Shown in pieces: positions 24,315 to 36,880 of a stretch of DNA of 64,000 bases. Made by a program: the position numbers and the translations under genes. Position 1 is the stretch's first letter. Every line of letters begins with the position of its first letter. The notes under the pieces are model-generated. The model saw only the letters and a program-made list of their open reading frames with translations, ran no database searches and had not been told where the DNA came from. Origin of the DNA: Malurus cyaneus samueli (Eukaryota; Chordata; Aves; Passeriformes; Maluridae); the NCBI GenBank assembly GCA_009741485.1, contig CM019227.1, positions 14,618,669 through 14,682,668 on the forward strand, in the 5' to 3' direction.

Positions 24315-26103
24315 AGGGGATCCCTGGATCCTGGTGCACCCCACGGGGACCCTCAGCTCAGGTCCCTGGAGCCTGTCCTGTCCCTCCTTGTCCCTGCCCT
24401 CAGAGGGTCACTGAGGCTCTGCAGGGCTGTTCCCCTCACAGTTCCCACTCCTCTCTCAGGCTGCAGTTTGTCCCTGCACAGGATCCCTTCCCCAATCCCA
24501 AATCTGCCATCCCAGAGGCGCTGCCATGGCCCTGCTGGCTCTGTCCTGGAGCCGCTGGCATTGGCTCTGCTGGACACGGGGAGGATTCTGACAACTCCTC
24601 ACAAAAACCTCCCCTGCAGCCCCCTGCCCCAAAACCTTGCCATGGATACCCAGCACAGCCTTGTAAATATTTTCTGTATTCCTCTGTGGAAGAAGAGATG
24701 TATTTTCAGAGGGACTCAGCTCCTGCAGGATCCTAAATTGGCTCATTTAATCTACATGGGTACTTGAATCCTCACTTAAGACATTAGTTAATTAAGCCAC
24801 ATTAAACCACACAGGCAAAAAGGAGGCTATGTGCAGATAAATTTAAGGCTCTGATTTTCTGATTTAAAACCACAAAGCAAAGTCTTGCAGAGAGCCCAGC
24901 CTGGTGCTCCCTCATTAACTCAGCATATTGTGACATTTATAGTTCTTGCTCAGGACTTGGAAACCAAGGAAAAGAGGATTTTGCAGCAGTGAAACAAAAC
25001 TACAATGCTGCAGAAAAATAAAGTTTTGTGTCCATGCCATGAGCTTACACAACAAGGCTTTACCTTGTGGGCCCTCAGAAATCTCTTGTGCCCATGCAAA
25101 TGTTTTCATGTTCGCAAGGAGAACTTTTGTGCTGCTGTTTCAAAATCTCTTTTCTATAGACATTTCAGTAAATCTGTCTCTAAGCAGAACACATCACCAA
25201 ATGAGCTAAATAACCACATCCAAAGAGAGGGTAAGCAAGGAAAATGAGTTTTTCTTGGGAAAAAAAAATCATAAACTGGAAAAAGATTATTTAAAATATT
25301 CAACTCAGTTTAATTTAATGCACAAATACTGTCTAAGAAAGAAGGGCTATACCAAAATAAGCAATAAAACAGTAAGCAGAGCAAAATCAAAATAATAATT
25401 TGGCTACAGTCCACATGTAAGTAAACCCACACTAAATGTCAGAGGGCCTTCCCTCCTGTCCCCACCTGTCCCAGAAGCTGTATCCCAGCCTCAAGCATGT
25501 GTTAAGTGAGTTAAGTGCATCCTTACTTATGTAAGTGTTTGAAATTTAGGGAGTGGAAAGGGGCTGAAATTGAGGCTTCTGGATTTTGGACTTTATCTGT
25601 TCCTAGTTCAGTTTGTTGTTCTTAACCAAAATAATTTAAGCATTATCTCTCAATAAATTAGACAAAAACTGAAATACAGTATAAGGATTTCTTTCCTTCC
25701 CATGTCTTTATTTCTGAGAATTTCAGCAATGCTATGCTATCAGTACTTTGCAGAAATATTCCAGCCTAGGAAATAACAGGTATCCAACCCAGAAACAAAC
25801 AGCTGAGGGAGGGGAAAATAAAAACTCCCTCTGTCTTCTAGACTGATAGTTTAATTACAAATCCCTCCCCGTTCCTTACCTGCAGACTACTTTAATAAAG
25901 GTGCAGGAAACAAAACCAACCCCCAAATTTCCCCAAACAAACAAAAAATTTTAAAGAAAAGGGGGGAAAAAAAAGAACCCCAAGCAAAATTCTCTCCATT
26001 TACAGATTCATTATATCACTTTCTTTTGCCATGTCTGTCGTTTAAAATTAATCAAACTATTTTTTTGTTAAGCATATAAAGAAAAGACAGGACAGATGCC
26101 TTT

Positions 26104-26135
26104 TGTTATCTGTATAAAGAATTAGGGTGATAACA
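26104..26135. promoter_or_regulatory. inverted pair of GATA-type sites
   Basis: TGTTATC (26104-26110) and GATAACA (26129-26135) are perfect inverse complements 18 bp apart. Both carry the GATA core with the same flanks. The adjoining ATCTG (26109-26113) and CAGAT (26134-26138) extend the symmetry in part. Binding by GATA factors is possible but not shown. Confidence 0.3.
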
Positions 26136-26960
26136 GATTTAGCGAGAGAGATTTTTCAAAAGAATTTAGGAGTACAGTTTGCTCTGAAAACAAATCACAT
26201 GCTTTCCAGATCCAGCATAAAGAAATACAATAGCATAAAGAAATAAAATAATCCAAGCATATATTGTACTTTTCCTATGGGTGCAGGTAACACTTTGAAA
26301 GCCTTAAGCCTGTTCTTTCTGTTACATGAGAAGGAGAAATTGTGAGAGTTTTAGTGATGTGTACAAGAATACACAAGTGCAGATGCAAAAGAAATCAGTT
26401 TCAAACTGATTTCTGATCTTTAGAAATGTATTTGTTCTAAAGGCACTTTAACTCAGCGTTCTTATCCTTATTTGCAATAAATAGAAGCATTATCACTGTA
26501 ACTTTAATTTAGGATTTTGTTCAGCAGCTTTAGAAGAACCTCCCTGAGATTGGCATTGTTTTTTTAACCATTGTGCTGGGGAAAAAAAAAAAAAAAGCAA
26601 TCTCAAGAATAACTTGAAACAAAATCATGTAAATATTATTTCAAAAAATAATCATCTACCTACACTTCAAACCAAATTTGACAATCTCTTTTCTTGCCCA
26701 TTAACAAAGTAACTAAGTTTTGTATTTAAAAATGAAGACGGTACAGTGTTGATCTATGTGCTGTCTTCAATTCCCCTGACTGGCAGCTTGATTGGTTCTG
26801 AGGAAGTAATTAGAGGGAAATGAAAACAGATTTCTGTTTCTGCTTATTTTTGTTTAATGTTAAATTCCATAACAGTCGGGAAACTGCTTCAGTACATTGC
26901 ACTAGGCAAGATAATAGATAAAGAAAAATTATTTTACATCTAACTTGAAGCTGCTTTTTC

Positions 26961-26981
26961 TTTTTTTTTTTTTTTTTTTTT
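26961..26981 (+). repeat. (T)21 homopolymer
   Basis: Twenty-one consecutive T residues after CTTTTTC, forming a pyrimidine-only stretch of about 27 nt. It is a mononucleotide microsatellite. Confidence 0.9.
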
Positions 26982-28869
26982 ACTTGCTTTTCCTCCCTAC
27001 ACATTTATAAAAGAAAAGAAAGGAAGCCTTCTGGGGACTTACCCATTCCCTTTATGGCTTAGTAGCTAGGTTTCCTAGGCAGCTTTTGAAAAGTATTAAA
27101 ATAGTCTATTACCAACTTCTGTTCATGAAGAAGAAAATTGAATAAAGTCAAGACATGCATCTTTTTGATACCTACTACAAGCTGTTACATGCTACTTTTC
27201 TGCTAATCTGTTCCCTTGTTGCGACCCTTCTATTTTTACTGTTCCACACTATGGAGTTTTTGATTTTATATACACATTCACAGGGCAGACTTATAGTCTT
27301 AGATGCCATTAATTTGTTTCTAAGGTTTCACTTTCAGGAATATACGGCATTGTATTAAGCCATCATTTATCAACAAAATAATGTATGAAAGATCACGGTT
27401 AGGGCAGAAATCCAACTCAGAATCTCTGACACTTCATCCAATGTCCTGTTCATCAGAGCTGCTAAAAAAATACACAGAGTTCAAAGGCAGAACTCACTGA
27501 CAAGCATTAGAAGCCACAATGTTGTATTTTATGCACACAGTTGGTGATTTGAGTTTTATATTAGTAGGAAAGAAGCAGTGGTTGTACATCACATGGACTG
27601 ACATACATTATGAATAAATATATATAGGCACACACTTAGAGGAATACTAAATCCTCACCTGGGAATTTGTATTTATGTTGGGTATGTATTTATGTATTTA
27701 ATAATTCATTTGCAAACTATTGCCAGTTAATGCCCTCTCCAAATGTGGGGCAGATTACCTTCAAGGTAAAGCAGTCTTTTTATTTCTAGTTCAGTTTGAC
27801 TTGAGCATCAAGATAACCACATAAAAAGTAGTCAGCTCTTGTTCTTATCTTGCACCTTTCCAACCTAGCTGGTCTAAGATGATATTAAATATAATTAAAA
27901 GGTCTAGAAAGTCCTGAATCTATTTAATTCATCCATCTACAACATGGACTCATTTAGCAAGAGGCTTGAAAAGTCAAGTATCAAATGCACAGAACAATAT
28001 CAGCAGAAATCTAGAGCAAATGTCTGTTTCCTCTCAGCTGCCCCTTAACCTGTCCCTCTCCTCACCCCACTGTTTATTTGAGATTTGCAAACACCACAGA
28101 GAATCTCTCAGTGGTAAACACGTTTTACATGTCAGAAACACAGAAATTTCTGTTATCTCCTATAGGCGAGATTACAAATTAATTTTAAAGGAGTGACTCT
28201 GAGGCAATTAAGTCCTCAGTTACCCCTGCTGTTCAGTAGGAGTTGGTTCCCTACTGCCCCAAGCAACCTGGAAAATCCTGGCACTTGTACCTCCCTTTTC
28301 CTGTTCTGAAAAAACTTCTCAAGGAAAGATGAACAAGTGAAATGGAGACTCCAGATCGGATTCTGTTTCTCGGGAGCAGAGGAGTCTGAAGTGGCTCAGA
28401 GAGCTGATCTGTGAATGTAAGAGCTCTGTGATTCAATGTTTGCCCATCCCCGTAGATGCACGGCCCTGCTTACAAACCCTAAATATCTCTGTATGGAAAT
28501 CAGCTGCCTCTGCAGAATTGTTTTCTGGTGAGTCAGCAGCTACTCATCGCTTAGATGATGCTCTTGTTCTCAGAGCAATGCCTCCTGAACACTTTTTCCC
28601 AATGGGAGATAATGCCTTCTGCAATGCAGGATCCAATTCATCTGACAGACATGGATGGGATGCATTGCTAAAGGGGAGATAATGAGAACTGTGCAGTTGC
28701 AGAAAACACTGTCCTCTGAAGCACTTCTTGCATCTATTTACTGCTTTCCCATACCTTTAGCATTAAATTTAGGTCTTAAACCAGACTGATTTCCTAGAAA
28801 CTCTTTGGTAAACCAGTTTTAACGATATTGATTGAACATTCTGAGGTTTAAATTAAGATTACACAGTAG

Positions 28870-28870
<1 letters not shown>

Positions 28871-28897
<27 letters not shown>
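28871..28897 (+). repeat. (A)27 homopolymer
   Basis: Twenty-seven consecutive A residues between GTAGT and GAACTC. There is no retrocopy or SINE body upstream that I can recognise. Confidence 0.9.
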
Positions 28898-28902
<5 letters not shown>

Positions 28903-31900
28903 CTGATCCAGGCCCAAGAGCAAAAAACACCTTTTAGTGATACGGATCTTGAGGGAAAACACAAAAAGCCTTCTGAGAAGGGTGATTATTTTCTGCCTTT
29001 TTCCTTTTGACTAAGCACCCTCTCTGAAAAAGCTGGGAACTCATTTGCCCAGGAAGACAAGCTGGGCTTCCCAAACAACTTCATAATTTGGGCTGCAGCA
29101 GGCTAATCCAAATTTAGATGCAGGGCAGACATAATCAAGTATAAGCTGCAACAGTAGCCATTTTCAAGAAGTGTTGTCTAAACTGAAATTTGACAAATTA
29201 GCCACTATAATTATTCCCCAAATTATTCCACTGTAAGGATTGCAAGTTAAAGTAGGAAGGGAATTATCCTGTACTTGTTTGGAACTCAGCCCTTGTTAAA
29301 CAAACTGCAGATAGTGCATCATCTGAGCAGAAGCCGAGTCAAGAGAATTCAGGATAATTTTATTTTGGTAACTTTAATTTGAAAATAAGATTTTTTACAA
29401 TAGTTGTTTACCTTTATGCCCACTAAATCCCTCCTAAATAAGTTGTAACTATTGATTTCTAAAATTTTTATGAACATGCCTTCTAATAATGGGATACAAT
29501 TATGTAAAAATTGTATTTCTGTAAGTTCTGCCTTTTTTTTTGTTATTACCAATGCTTTCACTCAAAATAAGTATTAATTTATTGTCAGTTTTTCTCTGTT
29601 GTAGCTAGTTTTCACTAGTCTTCTTCGTTCATCTACAGGCCACCTGAACAACTTTTTTCCTCAGAAGATCAGTCCAACTAGAAAATAAAGAAAACCAGCA
29701 GCATGTATACATACATGCCATTTTAAATACACAACTTGTCATGTCTCATCTCGACTATCTTAAAGAAATGATACCTTAAGACATTGCTTGGATTTCTTCT
29801 TCTTTCCAGTATTTGCATTTGTTCCTCTAAATGATCCCATGCTGCAGGACACCATGAGATAAATTGGAGGAACTTCCTGGGCAAACCTGAGTTTGCACCT
29901 TTTCAGAAAGGTTTTGAGTCAAAGGGGAGAAGGCAGAAAATAATTACCTTTCTCACAAGGCTTTTTCTATGTTTTACCCCAAGATCTGTACCAGTGGAAG
30001 CTGTTTTGCTCTTGGCCCGAAGCAGAGTTTTCATTCAGTTTTTTACTGCTATGTAATCTTAATAAAATCTCAAAACATTCAACATCATTAAAACTCAGCA
30101 CATCCCTGACCCTCGAGGCTGAGTGCAGCTCCCAGCCACGGCTTTGAGCAGGCAGTGGGCAGTTCTGTGGGGTGGGGACAGTTACAGAAGGCTCTTGCCA
30201 TCCTTAATAGCACAATATTTCAAATGAGAACCTCCCTTGCAGAGATCAACACATTCAATTTGTTTTGGACCTGACCAGCTACACACCCCTGTGCCCCGTT
30301 TCCAGTTCCATTCCCAGCCCACTCCTTGGAAAAACCTCGTGTCATCTCCGTGCCCTGATGTTGGTACAAACTTCAAACGCTGCCGATCCAAACCGCTGCT
30401 TTAAAAACCACTCCAAAACACTGCGGTTCAGGAGTTCAGGCAGCAAGTGCCTGTGATTGTGAGCTTCAGTGCTCATCTCCTCCCCCTCGCTAACAGGGAG
30501 CCATTAGCCACTCCGAGATTTCAAACAGCCAGCCTGATCAAAGACCCACGGTCACAGCCACAGAAACCGACAGGGACTTAAAAAGAATGGAAAATGTGTG
30601 CTTGGTAGTGTTGTAAAATATGCACATACGTGTTCCTCTGCCTTGCAGGGAGCTGCACAGCTCAATATGGGAAATATTTCCTATTTGTATGTAAGCTTGA
30701 GTTTAACCTCTGGATAATTTGGGCAACAAAAATTATGCAGACACGCTGAGTAGTGAATGATTACAAAATAGATAATTAGCTAAATTTGTTTACTTATTGT
30801 GGAGAAATATTCTCTCTTTATTTTACCTTGCCTGTATCAAGTTCTGTACTCATACAGGCTGTTAAGTATAGCACAGAGCAGTAAAATCAAATCATATAAC
30901 CATTTTTTTATATTGCTGGAAAAGGCAGAAAGATAGTGATAGCTGGAAAGTACCCAAACAATGCAAAGCTTCCAACATGTAGGTGGTGTGACTGACTGAA
31001 CAATCCCAAAGTGCTACAAAAGCTACAGAAATAAGGGACCAAATCCACAAGGAGCAAGCTTTTGGGCTGAGTTTCTAAATTGCACATGTTAGTATTGATA
31101 CTGAGGCAGCAAAATGACATGAATAATGAAGCCTGATTGCCATGTGTTAGAAGCTCATTGTCACTTCTGCTGTTGGCCATTTCCAGCCATTCTCTCACGT
31201 GGCTTTTCGCTGATCCTGGCCAGGAACAAGCTCGTGTGGTTATTCTTTCCCTGGCTCTCCTCTCCCACCTGCTTACCCCAAATCCAAGACTTCCATTTCT
31301 TTTGCAAATTTTTCTTTTCACGTGGTTATAGGGCCCAGTTTGGAGGACAAACAGGTAGATAAATATCAGCAGAATCATACAAGCCTCTTTTTGCTAGAGG
31401 ACAGAATCCAGTCGTTGCCACAGAGGCAGGGTATCACTCTTCTTCGCTTCAGCCTCCAGAGCTGCCGTGTGCTTTGCTCCAGCTCTGGGACAGCACAGAC
31501 TTCTGCACTGCTTCCACCCTCACCCGAGGGGCACATGGAATCCTGATCTCTGTTCCTCAAGCTGCTTCAGCTGCCACTTGCTCCACGGGGCTGACCGTGC
31601 CTTCATCACTGCTCAGGACCAGGCACGTGTTGAGGTATTAACCCGAGAGGGGCTTGGATCCTGCTTCCTCTACTAATGAGCAACACACAGACAGAATCAA
31701 AATCTGCTTTCTGCCTCAGGCAGCAGGTTAGCAGAGATGAAGAGAAACGTTTCTTAGTAGGAATCCAAGAACATGAAGACTGTAGGATTTGTTAGTCAGG
31801 GTTGCATAAGATGCAAATGCAGACATTTAAAGTAAACACAGGGCGTTTGTGTTATGCCAGTTGAAAGTTTCAGCACATTCACTACTTTTTTTTTTTTTTA

Positions 31901-33599
31901 AACAAGCTGGTATGTCTCAATTATGGTAATGCCAGCAACATGAACATCTGTAATCTCATGCTCTCAGCTACTTATCAAACACACTAAAAATGTAATTGTA
32001 GGTCAAATAGCAACTGGAGCTCAGAGGATCCCTACAGCACATCTGTACTACAAGCATTCATCAACACTCTGATGGTTCAGAAAAATAATCCATCAACTCA
32101 AAGAATATGGCACAAAAACAAGATGGCAAATCAAGAGCATGCTGTGTCATGCCAAACTATAGAATTCAGCAGTCTGAGTCACTGAATTGACTGTATAAAA
32201 GTCCAGAGACAACCCAGCCTCTGGGCTGTGTGATCCCTAGTGCTCTGCTACTTAGAACTGGTGCAGAGCTTCATCTTTTGTTACCAACCCTTCTTAAAGA
32301 TGCAGCTGGATCTCTTCAGTGTCTACTTTGTACAGAGACAAAAGTTCAGCAGCCACCTATAACTGCCTTATCCATACTATGATTCATGATCCATTCAGAT
32401 GAATCATTTCTACAGAGAGCCTGAGCAAGAACTTTGTGTTGATAAACACAGTGGAAAGTTTTTCCCTACAAATAAATTTCTCTATTCATGCCATAGTTCT
32501 AGAAAATAAGTGTACTTCCATTTTCAAACAACTCATTTGGTTATTTCATGGATTCATTCGGGATTTCAGAACGGAAGGAGGAGCACTGCAGAAAATAAGG
32601 GATGGGGAAGGGAAAAAAATAAAAAAAAAGAGAAAAGATTTAAATAAAAATCTTTAAATCAATGTTGCATTCTGAGCAGGGGTCCTGCAGTCCCTAAACC
32701 CCGTGTGATGGGCTTGCACAGAGCTCTGGCAGTGATGAGAACCAGCTGGGTGCTCAGGCTTTCCCCTTTTGTACTGGTCAGGCTGTTCTCACTGCATTAC
32801 CCCTGCACTGCTGTGAAATTATCTCCCCGTCAGGAGCCCCACCTGAGCTGCTCATGGAGAGCCTAACTTGTATCAAGCACCTTCCAAAACCAGGATCGAT
32901 TTCTGCCTGTAAGCATGGTTGGGTTTTCCGAATACTACACTTGCAAGATTTTGTTGCAAAATTAGCTTTGAGCTGTGTAAGCCACAATCAAAACAAGAAG
33001 GCTTAAGAGGGACTCTATGCATTTAAGGTACAGCACGCACAGATCTTTGGCAAACATTTACCCTCATTTTAAAATGTGAGCTAAAATCATGTCTTTTCAG
33101 TGCTGAATTCTGCTCATACTCTACTAAGTGCTTATGTGTCTAGACTTGAATCAAAAAATATGGCATTCTGTAAATAAAATATAAACAGCTCAGATATGGA
33201 TCACAATCCCTATTTCTTTTTGACAGCATAACTGCATAGCTAAAAATCCCAGCTCAAGTGGTGTGTCAAGACAGCTCTTGGAAAGTGAGGGATGAGGAGT
33301 GGGAGAATCTCTCAAAGTGCCCTCGGTGCAGCTGCAGAGGCTCATCCTTCTTGCTGTGCTCAGCTGAAAGGTGTCACTGCGGTTTGGTTTGCGATGAGGC
33401 ACTCCAGAGTTTGCTGTCAACTCACAGGTGGGCTCCAGCCTTGCACAAAGCAGATCATCAACCCCTTTTCTTCCTCTCAAAGAGCCTGTGCTGAAGGCAA
33501 GCTTCACATTCAGTGAGAGAACAAAATATCTCTTCACCTCACTTGAAGATTTAGTACAAAATTCCATTTTGCCACCCTCAAAAAGAAACTAAATCGGTT

Positions 33600-34140
33600 G
33601 AACTCTATTTATTAGGAGAAATATTCATGGCTAGGACAAGGCATCAGCAAGCTTTTAATAGCCCAGACTTGGAGATACTCTTATATTTTCTAGATAACTG
33701 AAGTTATTTGAACAAATACTTAGCAAAAAAATGCAAAGCATTAGTTAGAGCTAAAAGTACCTGTATTAAAACTGGTATTTCAGCAAGCACATACTGGGAA
33801 GATACCAGAGGCTTAGGTAATCTTAGTTTGCATAATAGGCTGAAAACTTAAATTCATTTTTAGTTATTTACTGTAAATAGTGATAGATTGAAATGGGTAT
33901 TGTGCTTATAAGGGTGTGCTCTGCTCAGGAAATTCAGAAGAGAAAATTACCACCCAAACAATTTTTCATATTCCAGTGGTTTATATTGTATTTATGATTG
34001 AGCAAATCATGAACAGCTCATAAATCCTCAGAAATATACATGGCCCAATGAGTATTTGCTATAGATTTTAGGAGTTAGTAACAACATTAAAGGATTTCAT
34101 AGAAATCAATGGTGACCTCATATAGGAACACAACAGTAAT
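33600..34140. promoter_or_regulatory. candidate conserved noncoding block
   Basis: AT-rich but complex, repeat-free sequence with few open frames and several TTTATG, TTAGTTAT and TGCATAAT-type words. It resembles conserved noncoding DNA but has no single diagnostic motif. This is a low-confidence composition call. Confidence 0.2.
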
Positions 34141-36218
34141 TTAACAGTTCACTCACTTTACCTGCCAGGCACAAATGAGAGCAACCAGCACATAAACATG
34201 TCCCTGACTCCCCCCACTCCCCTCCCCTATTTTTTATTTATTTTAGTAAACTGAAAATGTCACTCTTTGTGCTGTACAAAGGGAGAAGTTTTCAAGGCGC
34301 AGATAAATTATGCAACTTCTTCGACAAATCAGGCAGAAACTTCAGCAGAAAACAAACAAAACCTCTGCTCTACAAAACCACCTTAAACCTGCATTACTGA
34401 TCAGAACAGGGGAGGAGGCAAACCTGGGAAGCTGCAGGAGAGCTGTATGATTGTTGTGGTGCTCAAATCCAGCCCTGCTGCAGTTGGCAGGGCTGGGATA
34501 TGCCCCAAGGGTCACCCCACACCCCAGCGCAGTCCGGAGACACCTGGGCAAGGGGGATTCAGCAGGGCAGGGACAGGAGGGAGCAAACTCTGCCCAGGCA
34601 CACCTGGGCCATGGGGCTGGGGCAGGTGAGGCTGCCTGGAGCAGTCAGGGCTCATTGGAGCTCTCTGGGGTGGGGGAGAGTTAGGGACCAGGTTGGAACA
34701 GCCCCAGAAAGTCTCTGATGGGTCAGCCCTGGTGCCCACCTCGGGATCAAGAAGATCCATGCAGGGCTGTTGTTCATCAACAATCCCAAAATTCACACAA
34801 ACAGCCCAAAATTCACCTAAGAGTTGTGGTACAAAATGAGTCCCAACTGAACTGATTCAAAAGTGATTCTCAGTGGCATCCATAAAGACTAAAATAGAAG
34901 CCAGTCTTGCAATAACCCCTCCTGCAGACACTAATGCCAGCTTTATTAGCATTTATGGGGTGCAGCAGTGGCCAAAGCACCCATAAAGCTCTGCTGTTTG
35001 AAATTCCTGTGGAACTGTTTCATATTTAAAGCATCAGCCATAAAGAAGCTGATGTCAAAAATCAGACAGGGTCTCACAATAAGTGCTTGTTTACACCAGT
35101 GCAAATGGGGAAATGCTACCAACCCCCATTTTTCAATCTCCCAGCAGAAGTGTCAATGATCAGGTAAAGCTGAAAACAAGCAGAGTCTAACCCCAAAATG
35201 GTTTGCTGTTTTTTGTTGTTGCTGTTTTTTTGGTTTTTTTTTTTAATTTCTTCAAAGAGTTCCTCAGGCATAACTAAAATAAACAAGACCACTTGACTGC
35301 TACATGGTACAATTGAAAACTGTTACGTTGCATGAAAAACAACTCAAGAAATCGCTTGGGGAGATACATCTTTTCATCCTTAGCATTGTACTTTGGCAAC
35401 GTACACACTGCAAAAACTTGCACTTCAAGGCAAAACAGTAGTTAGGGGTTTTTTCCCCCCCCAGAAATAAAATTATTTGTTTCTTAGAAAAGCAATTAAA
35501 CAAATAAACCTCCCCTCCAAACAAAGAAAAAAAAATCACCAAAACAAACCAATAGATAGACAAACAACCCCCTCCCACCTCCTCTTTTCCCCTTCATGAA
35601 TATTCATTATCCAGCCAGACTGGAGCAGAACTTGGAAATGAGCCATGGATGTGCTGTGCATACGCTCAGACATTACCTGGGCCCCTGGCAACAGGGACAG
35701 ACTGAAATATTGCTCATATTTTAGTCCCCAAACATTATTTCTCATGCAGTTCTGACTGGTGGAGAGATTTTCCAGCCTCACACTTTCACCCTGAGGAATC
35801 TGTCAGCCTCGCAGAGGGGTGGGAACTCTCAGAAATGTCTTTTCCTGGGAGGGGGCACATTGAGGTCCAGGCCATGTGGGGCTGGTTTGGCCCTGCACTC
35901 CAATTCTCTGGGCTCACAATGTGCCCCCTGCTCCATCCCATCATTTCCATTCTTTTTGGACTCACACCCACCTGAACCACCCCCTCAAGTCTCCTTACTG
36001 CCAAACACAGCAATCGTTATTTATTTAGGAGAACCTCTGTTTTACCAGTCACCACTAAGAACAAGTCAGCAACACTCATTTTTCCAGACAAAACCGTTCT
36101 CCTCCATTTTTGGGTCTGACCTTAAGCCTCCCAAAGTCGTGGCTGTGCCTGTGTGCTGAGCACATCACAAATTAAGACAGCAGAATGGGTTTCAAGGCTG
36201 GACAAATCCTTTCACTCT
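34141..36218. other. noncoding, with a G+C-rich patch
   Basis: A G+C-rich patch at about 34430-34760 has overlapping frames on both strands (for example 94 codons minus, 77 codons plus) without domains. Just after it, the 12-mer CCCAAAATTCAC occurs twice, 8 bp apart (about 34786-34817). T-rich low complexity lies at 35210-35245. No gene was seen. Confidence 0.55.
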
Positions 36219-36330
36219 CACAGGATAGTGAAATATCAATCAAGTCCAACCCTTAAGTGGATGGACCATACAGAAACAAACCCATGGCTTTGGCATTATG
36301 AGCACCATTATCTGACCCACTGAAAAAAAC
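36219..36330 (-). mobile_element. SINE: tRNA-Ile-like head with CR1-like tail
   Basis: Read on the minus strand, 36330-36261 aligns along most of its length with vertebrate tRNA-Ile. It runs from the D-arm word CAGTGGGTCAGA, through GGTGCTCATAATGCCAAAG (the anticodon-arm region), to a decayed B box (GGGTTTGTTTCTG) and the acceptor-like TATGGTCCAT. Directly after it, GGGTTGGACTTGATTGAT matches the 3' end pattern of avian CR1 LINEs. A tRNA-Ile head joined to a CR1 tail is the structure of the songbird SINE described in zebra finch (TguSINE1). The 5' end is truncated within the D-arm region and the copy is diverged. A tRNA pseudogene alone would not explain the tail. Confidence 0.75.
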
Positions 36331-36439
36331 CCCACTACTTTTACCTGCAAAGTATTCGTTAAGTTTGTAGCACCATTCGATCTGTAAAGTGCTTACACAC
36401 CAGAAATGCTTTGAAGGGAAAAAAGAGCAGCGAGAAACA

Positions 36440-36880
36440 ATGAATTTAAATAAAGAGTAAGAATTTAATACATACTAATTCCTTGCAATGGGAAAAAATG
36501 CAATGAGATTCTTTAAATTAAAGTGTTGTAAGTAAACACCAAGAATATTTTGATTCTTGTTTACAGAATCATTAGCTAAAGGAAGGAACGTAGCTCACAA
36601 AGGAAGGAGAACTAACATTTGTTGACATTTTCCTGCTTTTAGTTTTTATGTAAACTCAAAGCAATTAAATTATGTTTAAGACATTTTTGCTGTAAGTAGT
36701 TTCCATTTACATTCCTAGAAATAGTAATCCAACTATTTTATTGCATTGTTGGGAGCCCTGTAGCAACAGACCAAATATTTAGCAACAGGTCTGTTTGCCA
36801 TCTCTAGAGCTGGAAACCAAAGGCTTGAATCAATTTAATTGCATCAGTGTTCCTCAGCTACCGTGCCAGAATGTGTTGTT
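36440..36880. promoter_or_regulatory. candidate enhancer with palindromic forkhead pair
   Basis: GTAAACA (36532-36538) and TGTTTAC (36558-36564) are perfect forkhead sites in inverted orientation. The inner words AAGAAT (36541-36546) and ATTCTT (36553-36558) are also inverse complements, so the arms match over 12 bases apart from a 2-base insertion (CC). The surrounding 400 bp is complex AT-rich DNA without homopolymers or frames, like many vertebrate enhancers. A FOX-factor role is inferred from motif shape alone. Confidence 0.35.

Larger units (their letters stand above)
24315..33599. other. noncoding, no gene seen
   Basis: The first 320 bp continue the G+C-rich island; the rest is AT-rich unique DNA. 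The longest frame in the window, 156 codons at 30908-31378 (minus), lies here. Its product is hydrophobic at both ends, but it has no domain and is overlapped by 78- and 64-codon frames on the other strand, so I treat it as chance. Homopolymers at 26961 and 28871 and a GATA pair at 26104 are listed separately. No named transposon was seen. Confidence 0.55.

Noticed and set aside
30908..31378. Longest open frame (156 codons, minus)
   Set aside because: It has no domain, a counter-strand frame overlaps it, and its length is expected by chance in 64 kb read in six frames.
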